Assembly (NCBI GenBank): GCA_944382045.1 | Contig: CALWMT010000029.1 | Coordinates: 1 to 15,027, forward strand | Direction: 5' to 3' | Source: an uncultured Enterocloster sp. | Lineage (GTDB): Bacteria; Bacillota; Clostridia; Lachnospirales; Lachnospiraceae | Length of the DNA: 15,027 nt | Shown: positions 1 through 5,786 of the stretch, one piece after another | How positions within the stretch are numbered: position 1 is the first letter of the stretch | How the letters are laid out: the number at the start of each line of letters is the position of its first letter | Notes under the pieces: generated by a model | What the model was told of the DNA's origin: nothing | Database searches by the model: none | What the model saw: the letters and a program-made list of their open reading frames with translations, nothing else | Program-made: the position numbers and the translations under genes

Positions 1-1084
1 GCATCCAGTCGAAAAAATCCTCCCTGGCAAAGCAGGGATACTTCTGAAATGCCTGAGATTCCAGCATTTTCAGAAAACCCTCCAGGCGGACCTGGCCCGT
101 GCCCTCCTTATCCCAGGAAAAGGAGTTGTGGGCGCTGCAAACCAGCGCCGCCATATCCTTAAAGCTTTTGGGCTTCAGGGTGCGAAACAGCGCGGAGGAA
201 GGCCCATCCATAATCCCGATATTGCAGATATTGCTCCAGGTAATATCCCGAAGCTCTCTTTCACCCAGCTCCCGGGCGTAAACCCCCGTGGCCCTCTGCA
301 GCCTTACCAGGCTGTCCATAAGCGCCATCGGGCGAAGCAGAACCGGTTTTATCCAGCAGGATTTCAGCTCCCAGCTGCCGCCGGTCAGGCAGGGCTCCCC
401 GTCCTCCAGATAAGAAAGCAGGGCCGGATAATCCTGAATCGTATTCCCCGCAGGCAGCACAGCGAATCCCGCCTGCCGGACGCCGATGCCCTCCTCCCCA
501 TCCGGCAGCACCGCCGACACGCCGGACTGCATCTGAAACATTCCCCATGGCACAATCCGGCTCTGCGGATATGCCCGCTCCAGCACGCGGCGGGCAAATG
601 GCAGAAATTCCTGGCTCACATTGTAATCGAAGGAGATATTTTTCTTCCCACCACTCCCCCAAACACTCTCCACGGGCAGGCCGAATCCCTCCGCCCGTAT
701 GCTGCCGCCGCAGACAGGACACCTTTTTTCCGGCATATCAATGCCTGGCAGGCGGGTGCCGGTCTCCTCATAATACCCGCAGTCCCCGCAGAAATAATGG
801 GGAGGCAGCGGATTGAAGCAGCCGTTTCCCAGCAGGCAGTACAGAAGGGAGCCCATGACCGTTCCCCGCCCCATCAGAGGGAGCGCACTTTTTTTGGCCT
901 CCTTCGACAAAAGCCAGAACAGCACAAAATCCTCCGCTGCCTGGGAGGCCCGAAGAAGCTCCATTTCCGCCTCATACCGGTCTCTCACCGGCTCCGGCAC
1001 GCCCTTCGGGTAAAGGAGAGCCAGCCTCTCCTCGCACGCCTTCGTTATACACTCCGCTCCATAAGCAATCTGCGGTCTCTGCAT
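1..1084 (-). CDS. PolC-like protein, probably catalytically inactive (partial, runs off left edge)
   Basis: An open frame of 361 codons without a stop continues past base 1. It matches the core of Gram-positive replicative polymerase PolC, starting just after where PolC's PHP domain ends. Seen in order: a PolC-like stretch around GRGTVMGSLL (about residues 75-85), NPLPPHYFC, a zinc-binding four-cysteine motif (C99-x2-C102 and C122-x2-C125), the palm region, and NICNIGI followed by LKPKSFKDMAALV, which corresponds to the PolC segment containing RPKTFSELVQISG. The exonuclease and PHP domains are absent. The palm motif PDIDLNFS of PolC reads NISFDYNVS here, so the first catalytic Asp is Ser151 and the second is kept as D153. 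The third (KLDIL) reads KPVLL (V248). Polymerase activity is therefore unlikely. GGAGG lies 8 nt before the ATG at 1084. In-frame ATGs at 1090 and 1111 are worse placed. It is divergent from the WYL regulator. The PolC relationship is firm; the role is unknown. Confidence 0.8.
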   Translation of the reverse strand, partial: MQRPQIAYGAECITKACEERLALLYPKGVPEPVRDRYEAEMELLRASQAAEDFVLFWLLSKEAKKSALPLMGRGTVMGSLLYCLLGNGCFNPLPPHYFCGDCGYYEETGTRLPGIDMPEKRCPVCGGSIRAEGFGLPVESVWGSGGKKNISFDYNVSQEFLPFARRVLERAYPQSRIVPWGMFQMQSGVSAVLPDGEEGIGVRQAGFAVLPAGNTIQDYPALLSYLEDGEPCLTGGSWELKSCWIKPVLLRPMALMDSLVRLQRATGVYARELGERELRDITWSNICNIGIMDGPSSALFRTLKPKSFKDMAALVCSAHNSFSWDKEGTGQVRLEGFLKMLESQAFQKYPCFAREDFFDWM

Positions 1085-1133
1085 ATCCATATCCTCCAAT
1101 CCTTTTTTCATACAAGCACGTCCGCCCCAAAGG

Positions 1134-1184
1134 GCTGCATTTCCCCTACTATGACAGATATGCTGCATTTCCCTTACTATAACA
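1134..1184. repeat. Tandem direct repeat, 28-bp period, in divergent promoter region
   Basis: Two copies of a 23-bp unit, 1134-1156 and 1162-1184, share 21 of 23 bases (core GCTGCATTTCCC then YTACTATRACA). On the minus strand each copy contains a -10-like box; the upstream one reads TGTTATAGT, an extended -10 (TATAGT, 1176-1181) suitable for the PolC-like gene, about 90 nt before its start. No good -35 is visible. The copies may instead be paired protein-binding sites. Confidence 0.6.
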
Positions 1185-1211
1185 TACGGCGGCTGCCATA
1201 CATATTCCATC

Positions 1212-1235
1212 CGCTGTACTATTTATGGTACAGCG
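1212..1235. promoter_or_regulatory. Perfect palindrome, candidate operator for the WYL regulator
   Basis: CGCTGTAC (1212-1219) and GTACAGCG (1228-1235) are perfect inverted 8-bp arms around an 8-nt spacer. The site ends 5 bp before the -35 box of the WYL gene and lies upstream of the divergent PolC-like gene. That position suits a dimeric regulator controlling both genes. No T-run follows, so it is not a terminator. Confidence 0.55.
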
Positions 1236-1240
1236 TTTAC

Positions 1241-1269
1241 TTGCCACAGACTGCGCCAAGGAGTATAAT
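1241..1269 (+). promoter_or_regulatory. Sigma-A promoter of WYL regulator gene
   Basis: The -35 box TTGCCA (1241-1246) and a consensus -10 box TATAAT (1264-1269) are separated by exactly 17 bp. The ATG is 31 nt downstream of the -10, giving a short leader with AGGAG at 1288-1292. Confidence 0.8.
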
Positions 1270-1299
1270 ACCATCTATAAAACCAACAGGAGTGTGCCC

Positions 1300-2289
1300 A
1301 TGATTCCTCAAAAAGCAACCATACTGTGCATCTATGAAATTTTGAAGACCTATTCCGACGAGAATCACATTCTGTCCGCAGAAAAAATCCGGGAAAAATT
1401 GAAAAAGCTGTATGACATAGACATGGAGCGCCGGGCCATCTACCGCAACATCGACGCGCTTCGAAGCATAGGCATTGAAATTGAAGGGTATCAGGAAAAC
1501 CGGGAGGGATACTATCTTGTGGACCGGCTCTTTGAGCTCTCAGAAATCCGCCTCCTCTGCGATGCAGTTGCCTCCTCTGAAATGATAGAGGAGGAGGCCG
1601 GAAAACAAATCATCCGCAGGCTCATCGATACCCAGAGTATTTTTCAGGGCCGGATGCTGCAGAAAACCCTGTTCATAAAGCCCGAGCGAAACCCCCAGAG
1701 CCGGCAGCTGTTCTACACCATTGACATCCTCAATGTGGCCATCAATCAGGGATGCAAGGTCAGCGCCCGTCTCATGGAGTTGGGGCTTGCCCACACACGC
1801 ACGGAGAAGGAGAACAGTCCCATTGTGTTCAGCCCCTACGCCACCGTCTGGGCAGATGGATACTATTATGTTCTGGCCAAGGAGGAAAATACAGATGACA
1901 TCAGTCATCTGCGCATCGACCTGCTGCAGGACATTGTCCTTTTAGAGCGCGGGGCCGATATGCTCTGCGGCGGCCTGAATCCCATCCAGTATGCAAGGGA
2001 GTTCATTCTTCTAAAGGGCGAGCGAAAGGAACGCTTCGAAATCGAGTGCAGCCGGGCGCTGTGGCAGAGCCTGGCCCAGGCCTTCGGCGAGGAGGCGGAG
2101 GTCCTGCGGGAGGACGGCGGGCGTATTTCGGTCAAAATCCTGGCCATCCCCTCCTCCATGCGGTCCTGGGTTCTTTCGCACCTAAACAGCTGCGAGGTCA
2201 CCGGGCCCAAAAGCTTCCGCGAGGAAATCCAGCAGATTGTGATGGAGGCGTATCAGGCCTATACATCTATTCGGACAAATAATCATTAA
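1300..2289 (+). CDS. WYL-domain transcriptional regulator (YafY/PafC type)
   Basis: This 329-residue protein has an N-terminal winged helix-turn-helix (about residues 5-75, with ERRAIYRNIDALRSIGIEI typical of the recognition region). A WYL sensor domain (about 150-217, with WADGYYYVLA and ISHLRIDLL) and a C-terminal WCX-like region (about 243-325) follow. WYL regulators bind DNA as dimers and usually sense nucleic-acid or nucleotide ligands; several control DNA-damage or phage-defence genes. The start at 1300 was chosen because AGGAG lies 7 nt upstream and the promoter -10 lies at 1264-1269; an in-frame ATG at 1225 would fall inside the palindrome, upstream of the promoter. It is divergent from the PolC-like gene and probably autoregulated through the 1212-1235 palindrome (inference). 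A damaged partial copy lies at 3003-3204. Confidence 0.88.
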   Translation: MIPQKATILCIYEILKTYSDENHILSAEKIREKLKKLYDIDMERRAIYRNIDALRSIGIEIEGYQENREGYYLVDRLFELSEIRLLCDAVASSEMIEEEAGKQIIRRLIDTQSIFQGRMLQKTLFIKPERNPQSRQLFYTIDILNVAINQGCKVSARLMELGLAHTRTEKENSPIVFSPYATVWADGYYYVLAKEENTDDISHLRIDLLQDIVLLERGADMLCGGLNPIQYAREFILLKGERKERFEIECSRALWQSLAQAFGEEAEVLREDGGRISVKILAIPSSMRSWVLSHLNSCEVTGPKSFREEIQQIVMEAYQAYTSIRTNNH

Positions 2290-2308
2290 GGACTTTGACC
2301 ATCGATTT

Positions 2309-2337
2309 AGCCCTGGGTGTTGGCCCGGGGCTTTATT
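2309..2337 (+). terminator. Probable terminator of WYL regulator gene
   Basis: AGCCCTGGG (2309-2317) pairs with CCCGGGGCT (2324-2332), a 9-bp stem with one G-U pair and a 6-nt loop. Only a weak T-rich stretch (TTTATTA) follows, 20 nt after the WYL stop codon. Termination may be partial. Confidence 0.5.
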
Positions 2338-2341
2338 ACGG

Positions 2342-2605
2342 CTAATCGTTATAATGGCCTTTGCAGGCAATAATCAAGATAGCATCTTCTTCTGCCACGT
2401 AAACAAGACGATGCTCATCATCAATACGTCTGCTCCAGAAACCGGAGAGCTCCCCTTTTAGCGGTTCGGGCTTACCTATCCCATCGAACGGATTACGGCC
2501 GATATCCTTAATGAGCATGTTGATTCGCTTCAATGTTTTCTTATCCTGCGTCTGCCAATAAACGTAATCCTGCCATGCATCATAATCCCATTGTAATCTT
2601 TTCAT
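2342..2605 (-). CDS. Txe/YoeB-family toxin (mRNA interferase)
   Basis: This 87-residue protein has the YoeB/Txe pattern: an N-terminal MKRLQWDYDAWQDYVYW, the central GKPEPLKGELSGFWSRRI, then DEHRLVYV, and a C-terminal CKGHYND keeping the His-Tyr pair that YoeB uses in catalysis. Family members bind the ribosomal A site and cleave mRNA during translation. The ATG at 2605 was chosen over an upstream in-frame TTG at 2623 because it gives the usual family length. GAGGAG, overlapping the end of the antitoxin gene, serves as its ribosome site. The gene starts 7 nt after the antitoxin stop, so the two are probably translationally coupled. It looks intact. Confidence 0.9.
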   Translation of the reverse strand: MKRLQWDYDAWQDYVYWQTQDKKTLKRINMLIKDIGRNPFDGIGKPEPLKGELSGFWSRRIDDEHRLVYVAEEDAILIIACKGHYND

Positions 2606-2612
2606 GATCCGA

Positions 2613-2876
2613 TTACTCCTCAATTAATTCATGTTCTACAAGAGGAAGCTGCCCAGCTTTATATTCGGCCATCTTTTTTTCAAGGTACTGGATATTGCTT
2701 TCAGAGTAAAATGGATCGATAGAGACATCAAAAGGAATCCTCTTTTCTCTACTGACTTTCTTGGCAAAAATCGTAAATGCTGCGCTCATGGAAAGCCCTA
2801 ACTCAGAACACACTTGCTCCATGCTCTTCTTTACATCCTCATCCAAACGGAAATTTACATTGACTACCTGCGCCAT
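2613..2876 (-). CDS. RelB/DinJ-family antitoxin
   Basis: This 87-residue protein has a ribbon-helix-helix N-terminus (VVNVNFRLDEDVKKSMEQV, about residues 3-21, then GLSMSAAFTIFAKKV). Its acidic, helical C-terminus (YLEKKMAEYKAG...VEHELIEE) is the part that normally wraps the toxin. It should neutralise the adjacent YoeB-like toxin and repress their shared promoter. The start at 2876 was chosen because AGGAGG lies 8 nt upstream and the RelB-type motif begins there; an in-frame ATG at 2951 lies upstream of the promoter boxes. YoeB toxins are classically paired with YefM/Phd-type antitoxins, so the RelB/DinJ partner is worth noting, though such mixed pairs are known. Confidence 0.88.
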   Translation of the reverse strand: MAQVVNVNFRLDEDVKKSMEQVCSELGLSMSAAFTIFAKKVSREKRIPFDVSIDPFYSESNIQYLEKKMAEYKAGQLPLVEHELIEE

Positions 2877-2911
2877 AATTAACGCCTCCTTTTGGTTTAT
2901 GCCTATAATAT

Positions 2912-2940
2912 AATATAATATATTATAACGCAAAATGCAA
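2912..2940 (-). promoter_or_regulatory. Promoter and AT-palindrome operator of the toxin-antitoxin pair
   Basis: On the minus strand TTGCAT (2935-2940) and TATATT (2912-2917) are 17 bp apart. The alternating AT stretch includes a perfect 14-bp palindrome, TATAATATATTATA (2914-2927), overlapping the -10 region, a natural site for autorepression by a ribbon-helix-helix antitoxin. The exact -10 is ambiguous because of the repeated TATAAT-like steps. Confidence 0.55.
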
Positions 2941-3002
2941 GCAATATTCATTATGTATTATTTTCTAATATCCGAAAAGCGGACAGCTGATAACACCTCA
3001 AA

Positions 3003-3204
3003 GCTTGCCCACACACGCACGGAAAAGGAGAACAGTCCCATTGTGTTCATCCCCTCCGCCATGCGGTCCTGGGTTCTTTCGCACCTAAACAGCTGCGAGG
3101 CTGTCGGGCCCAAAAGCTTCCGCGAGGAAATCCAGCAGATTGTGATGGAGGCGTATCAGGCCTATACATCTATTCAAATTAACCGTTCCGAAAATTTATA
3201 TTAA
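3003..3204 (+). pseudogene. Truncated, internally deleted copy of the WYL regulator gene
   Basis: Bases 3003-3049 match 1785-1831 (46 of 47) and 3049-3175 match 2146-2272 (122 of 127). The 315 bp between the two source segments are missing, a loss of exactly 105 codons, so the frame stays open and would read ...NSPIVF joined to IPSAMRSWVL. A CCCCT microhomology marks the junction. The DNA-binding domain and most of the WYL domain are absent, and no ribosome site precedes the possible ATGs. Similarity ends after 3175 and the frame stops at 3204. A short expressed peptide cannot be excluded but is unlikely. Confidence 0.8.
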
Positions 3205-3220
3205 GTTTTTCTGGCCCCTC

Positions 3221-3249
3221 TTGTTTTTGGACTATGAGTGTGCTATAAT
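3221..3249 (+). promoter_or_regulatory. Promoter of PAP2 phosphatase gene
   Basis: TTGTTT (3221-3226), a 17-bp spacer and TATAAT (3244-3249) preceded by TGC, an extended -10. The leader to the ATG at 3369 would be about 110 nt. It contains repeated TTAAC motifs but no riboswitch that I recognise. Confidence 0.7.
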
Positions 3250-3368
3250 CTCCTAAAATTAACATAAAGTTAACACTTTGTTCATATTTTAATGTGACCG
3301 CCTGAACGTTTGCATTTTAGAGCCAAACCATTCTGGCCTTGAAATAATAAGGAGATTGACTTCGCGCT

Positions 3369-4034
3369 ATGAGACGTATCGCCGCCTTGATTCATAAATA
3401 CAAGCACGCATGGCTTTTGCTGTACGCCTGCATTTACCTGCCCTGGTTCTGCTATCTGGAGCGCACGGTCACGGGGAACTACCACGTGATGCACGCTGCA
3501 CTGGACGATTTAATTCCCTTCTGCGAGTATTTCATCGTCCCCTACCTGCTGTGGTTTTTGTACGTGGGCGCAGCTATTTTTTACTTTTTGTTTACCAGCC
3601 GGGAGGATTATTACAAGCTGTGCGCCTTCCTGTTTTCCGGGATGACCATCAGCCTGATAATATGCACATTTTTCCGCAACGGCACGGACCTGCGGCCCGT
3701 GGTGGACCCGGATAAAAATGTGTTCTGCGCTCTGGTGTCCCTTATCCATCGGGCGGACACCTCCACCAACGTGTTTCCCAGCATCCACGTGTACAACTCC
3801 ATCGGCGTCCATCTGGCAGTCTCCCACAGCGAGCGCCTGCGCCGCCGCCCGGCCATCCGTCTTGGCTCCGGCATTTTGATGGTTTTAATCTGCCTGTCCA
3901 CGGTATTTTTAAAGCAGCACTCCGTCATCGACCTGATTGGAGCGGTGATTCTGGCCTATATCATGTGCGGCATTATCTACGGCTACAGCTGGTCCGCCCA
4001 GGACAAGAAGATTACCCAGAAGGCCTTGGGATGA
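3369..4034 (+). CDS. PAP2-superfamily membrane phosphatase
   Basis: This 221-residue integral membrane protein has several hydrophobic segments (for example about 14-30, 55-75, 83-100, 163-180, 188-205). The three PAP2 motifs are present in variant form: RNGTDLRP (R109), FPSIHV (H140), and STVFLKQHSVID (H184 and D188). These form the phospho-histidine active site of the family. Members dephosphorylate lipid phosphates such as phosphatidate or undecaprenyl pyrophosphate, or transfer lipid head groups; the true substrate here is unknown. AAGGAG (3349-3354) lies 14 nt before the ATG, somewhat far, but no better in-frame start was found. The gene is monocistronic, with its own promoter and a strong terminator. 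Confidence 0.85.
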   Translation: MRRIAALIHKYKHAWLLLYACIYLPWFCYLERTVTGNYHVMHAALDDLIPFCEYFIVPYLLWFLYVGAAIFYFLFTSREDYYKLCAFLFSGMTISLIICTFFRNGTDLRPVVDPDKNVFCALVSLIHRADTSTNVFPSIHVYNSIGVHLAVSHSERLRRRPAIRLGSGILMVLICLSTVFLKQHSVIDLIGAVILAYIMCGIIYGYSWSAQDKKITQKALG

Positions 4035-4059
4035 GAAGTATAGCTTATAGAAACCATTC

Positions 4060-4106
4060 AGCCCTGCGGAATTCATCCGTTTCGAATTCCGCAGGGCTGT
4101 TTTTTT
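4060..4106 (+). terminator. Strong intrinsic terminator of PAP2 gene
   Basis: A perfect 15-bp stem, AGCCCTGCGGAATTC (4060-4074) with its complement at 4084-4098, has a 9-nt loop and is followed by G and a run of seven Ts. The T-run overlaps the stop codon of the convergent glycosyltransferase gene. On the other strand the hairpin lacks a clear U-tract. Confidence 0.92.
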
Positions 4107-5124
4107 AGTTAAATCCATAAAACTTCTGAGTAATCTTATACCCCAGCACCAAGAGCTCTCTCCCGCCCTTTCCCGGCAGGTTGCAGCCCTGGCCCAGGAA
4201 GCCGAAGCGCAAGCGCAGATAGAGAGGCAGATTCTGCTTTTTCAAATGCTGCCACAGCTCCTTCTTCTTCTCGAGATTTTCCTCCGTGCCCGACTTAATG
4301 GCGAGAACGGAGCAGATGGTCATCATAATCTCCAGATACTGTATCATATAATGGCGCAGCTTCCGGTTCCCAATCTTCATCACGTCATAATAGCCCAGCA
4401 TCAGCTTTGTCACCCGAAGCTGCTGGTCGATGCGGCCAATCATCACGGTCTCATTCACCGACTGGTCGGAGCGGCCGATGAAATACCGGTAGAAGTTCAC
4501 ATCCAGGTAGTAAATCTTCTTTACGTGGGGCAGGGGCTGGTACACAAAAATATTGTCCACATAGAAGGTGTGCTCCGGAAGCGCGAGTCCGCACTCCTTG
4601 AGAAGGGCCGTCCGGTAAATCACGGAATGCATCAGGATGTACTGGCCGGTCATGAAAAATTTCACATCCTTCCAGCCAAACACCCGGTCCCTCGGAAAGG
4701 CAGTGTGGTAATTCATCACCTTCTTGCGCTTTGCCCCCTCCTTCTCATAGACAAAGTTGGTCACCAGCATATCCAGAGTGTCCCCCCGGTATACGAACCG
4801 GCCAAGCGTCTCCAGGACCTGGCGGTAGGCCTCCTCGTTCACCCAGTCGTCGCTGTCCACCACCTTAAAGAAAATTCCGGTGGCATTGGCAAGTCCTGTG
4901 TTCACCGCCCCGCCGTGCCCCTTATTCTCCTGATGGATAGCCCGGCAGATGCCGGGATACTTCCTCTCATATTCATCCGCAATCTCCGCTGTCCTATCCT
5001 TTGCGGAGCCGTCGTCCACAATAAGGATTTCCACCTCATCCCCGCCTGCCAGAAGCGTGTGGATGCAGTGCTCCATATAAGCCTCCGAATTGTAGCAGGG
5101 TATGGCGATTGTCAAAAGCTTCAC
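4105..5124 (-). CDS. Family 2 glycosyltransferase
   Basis: This 339-residue protein begins with the GT-A fold signature (LTIAIPCYNSEAYMEHCI, then EILIVDDGS) and NKGHGGAVNTGL. The DxD-type metal/nucleotide site is VDSDDW (D90-S91-D92-D93). It should transfer a sugar from a nucleotide sugar to a lipid, polysaccharide or other acceptor at the inner face of the membrane; donor and acceptor cannot be read from the sequence. No transmembrane segment is obvious. The start is GTG at 5124 with AGGAGG 7 nt upstream. The preceding CPBP gene stops 11 nt upstream and its stop overlaps this ribosome site, so the two form an operon. The stop codon lies in the T-run of the PAP2 terminator. Confidence 0.88.
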   Translation of the reverse strand: MKLLTIAIPCYNSEAYMEHCIHTLLAGGDEVEILIVDDGSAKDRTAEIADEYERKYPGICRAIHQENKGHGGAVNTGLANATGIFFKVVDSDDWVNEEAYRQVLETLGRFVYRGDTLDMLVTNFVYEKEGAKRKKVMNYHTAFPRDRVFGWKDVKFFMTGQYILMHSVIYRTALLKECGLALPEHTFYVDNIFVYQPLPHVKKIYYLDVNFYRYFIGRSDQSVNETVMIGRIDQQLRVTKLMLGYYDVMKIGNRKLRHYMIQYLEIMMTICSVLAIKSGTEENLEKKKELWQHLKKQNLPLYLRLRFGFLGQGCNLPGKGGRELLVLGYKITQKFYGFN

Positions 5125-5135
5125 GTCTTGTCCTC

Positions 5136-5585
5136 CTATCCAAATACCGCCAGAGCCGCCAGATTGGCCGCCCCGTGCATCAAAACCGCTGCCGCATATT
5201 TTCCATATGCGCTCGTCTCATATCCCCATGCAAAAAGCATGCCCATAATAAACCCGTATATCCCCTGAATCCAGTTGCCGTGATACAGGCCGAATGCCAG
5301 GGAAGAAAATACCGCGCAGGGCCAGAAGCCGAACCGGCGCCGAAGAAGTCCGAACAGCCCCAGGCGGAATGCTGCCTCCTCAAGGACCGGCCCGAAAAAA
5401 AGAGCTGCCGCAAGAAAAGGCAGGCCTCCCCGGGCAGACACCTCCGCCGCCTGCGCATAGCTCTCCCGCATAAAGGCAGGCCAGGGAAAATACCGTATGC
5501 AAAGGTTGCCTGCCACACCGGCCAAAGCTCCCAGCGCGGCCAAGCAGGGCCATCTCTCCGGCAAAAAGCTCCGTCTGTTTTCCAT
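5136..5585 (-). CDS. CPBP-family intramembrane metalloprotease
   Basis: This 149-residue hydrophobic protein carries the CPBP (CAAX protease/bacteriocin-processing, Abi) motifs: LEEAAFR (E69, E70, R74), GLYHGNW (H102), and LMHGAANL (H137). These glutamates and histidines line the intramembrane active site. Bacterial members process or give immunity to peptides, or handle membrane-protein cleavage; the substrate here is unknown. It is shorter than the common 200-300 residues but contains the whole core. The ATG at 5585 has GGGGAGG only 2 nt away, with AAAGG further upstream, so the translation signal is unusual; no alternative in-frame ATG lies upstream. It is first in an operon with the glycosyltransferase. 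Confidence 0.85.
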   Translation of the reverse strand: MENRRSFLPERWPCLAALGALAGVAGNLCIRYFPWPAFMRESYAQAAEVSARGGLPFLAAALFFGPVLEEAAFRLGLFGLLRRRFGFWPCAVFSSLAFGLYHGNWIQGIYGFIMGMLFAWGYETSAYGKYAAAVLMHGAANLAALAVFG

Positions 5586-5620
5586 GGCCTCCCCTGCCTT
5601 TCTCTCATGCCTGTTTCGTT

Positions 5621-5652
5621 GTCAGTATAACATGACTGACCCTGTTTTGCCA
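5621..5652 (-). promoter_or_regulatory. Extended -10 promoter of CPBP operon overlapped by an inverted repeat
   Basis: The minus strand has TGTTATACT (-10 TATACT at 5624-5629) with a weak -35, TGGCAA (5647-5652), at 17 bp. A perfect inverted repeat, GTCAGT (5621-5626) and ACTGAC (5635-5640) with an 8-nt spacer, covers the -10 box and is a candidate operator. Confidence 0.6.
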
Positions 5653-5672
5653 CTATCTTTTTTGGCTTCCCG

Positions 5673-5701
5673 TTGCTTTTTTTATCAAGTTACCCTATAA
5701 T
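5673..5701 (+). promoter_or_regulatory. Promoter of carbamate kinase-like gene
   Basis: TTGCTT (5673-5678), a 17-bp spacer and consensus TATAAT (5696-5701). The leader is about 80 nt and contains a weak GCGGCG...CGCCGT stem. The first gene on the other strand has its own promoter 50 bp away. Confidence 0.75.
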
Positions 5702-5786
5702 TGTGGTAATAGTCAGATGCGGCGTGCAAGGCTGGACTGGCTGCGCCGTCCCTAACATGAATACAGAATAAGCGAGGTAGACGAAT

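Noticed and set aside
1134..1184. CRISPR-like repeat
   Set aside because: Only two units, with a 5-bp gap and no spacers.
1225..1299. Upstream extension of the WYL regulator from the ATG at 1225
   Set aside because: This start lies inside the palindrome and before the promoter boxes; the ATG at 1300 has a proper ribosome site.
128..1303. Long plus-strand open frame opposite the PolC-like gene
   Set aside because: It is antisense to a codon-biased gene with clear PolC similarity, has no recognisable domain and is rich in unusual His/Pro/Arg composition.
2935..3002. Small gene starting at 2935 in front of the WYL fragment
   Set aside because: The leading part is the toxin-antitoxin promoter region read in the wrong direction, without a ribosome site.
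4246..5268. 340-codon plus-strand open frame opposite the glycosyltransferase
   Set aside because: It spans two real minus-strand genes and shows no family signature.
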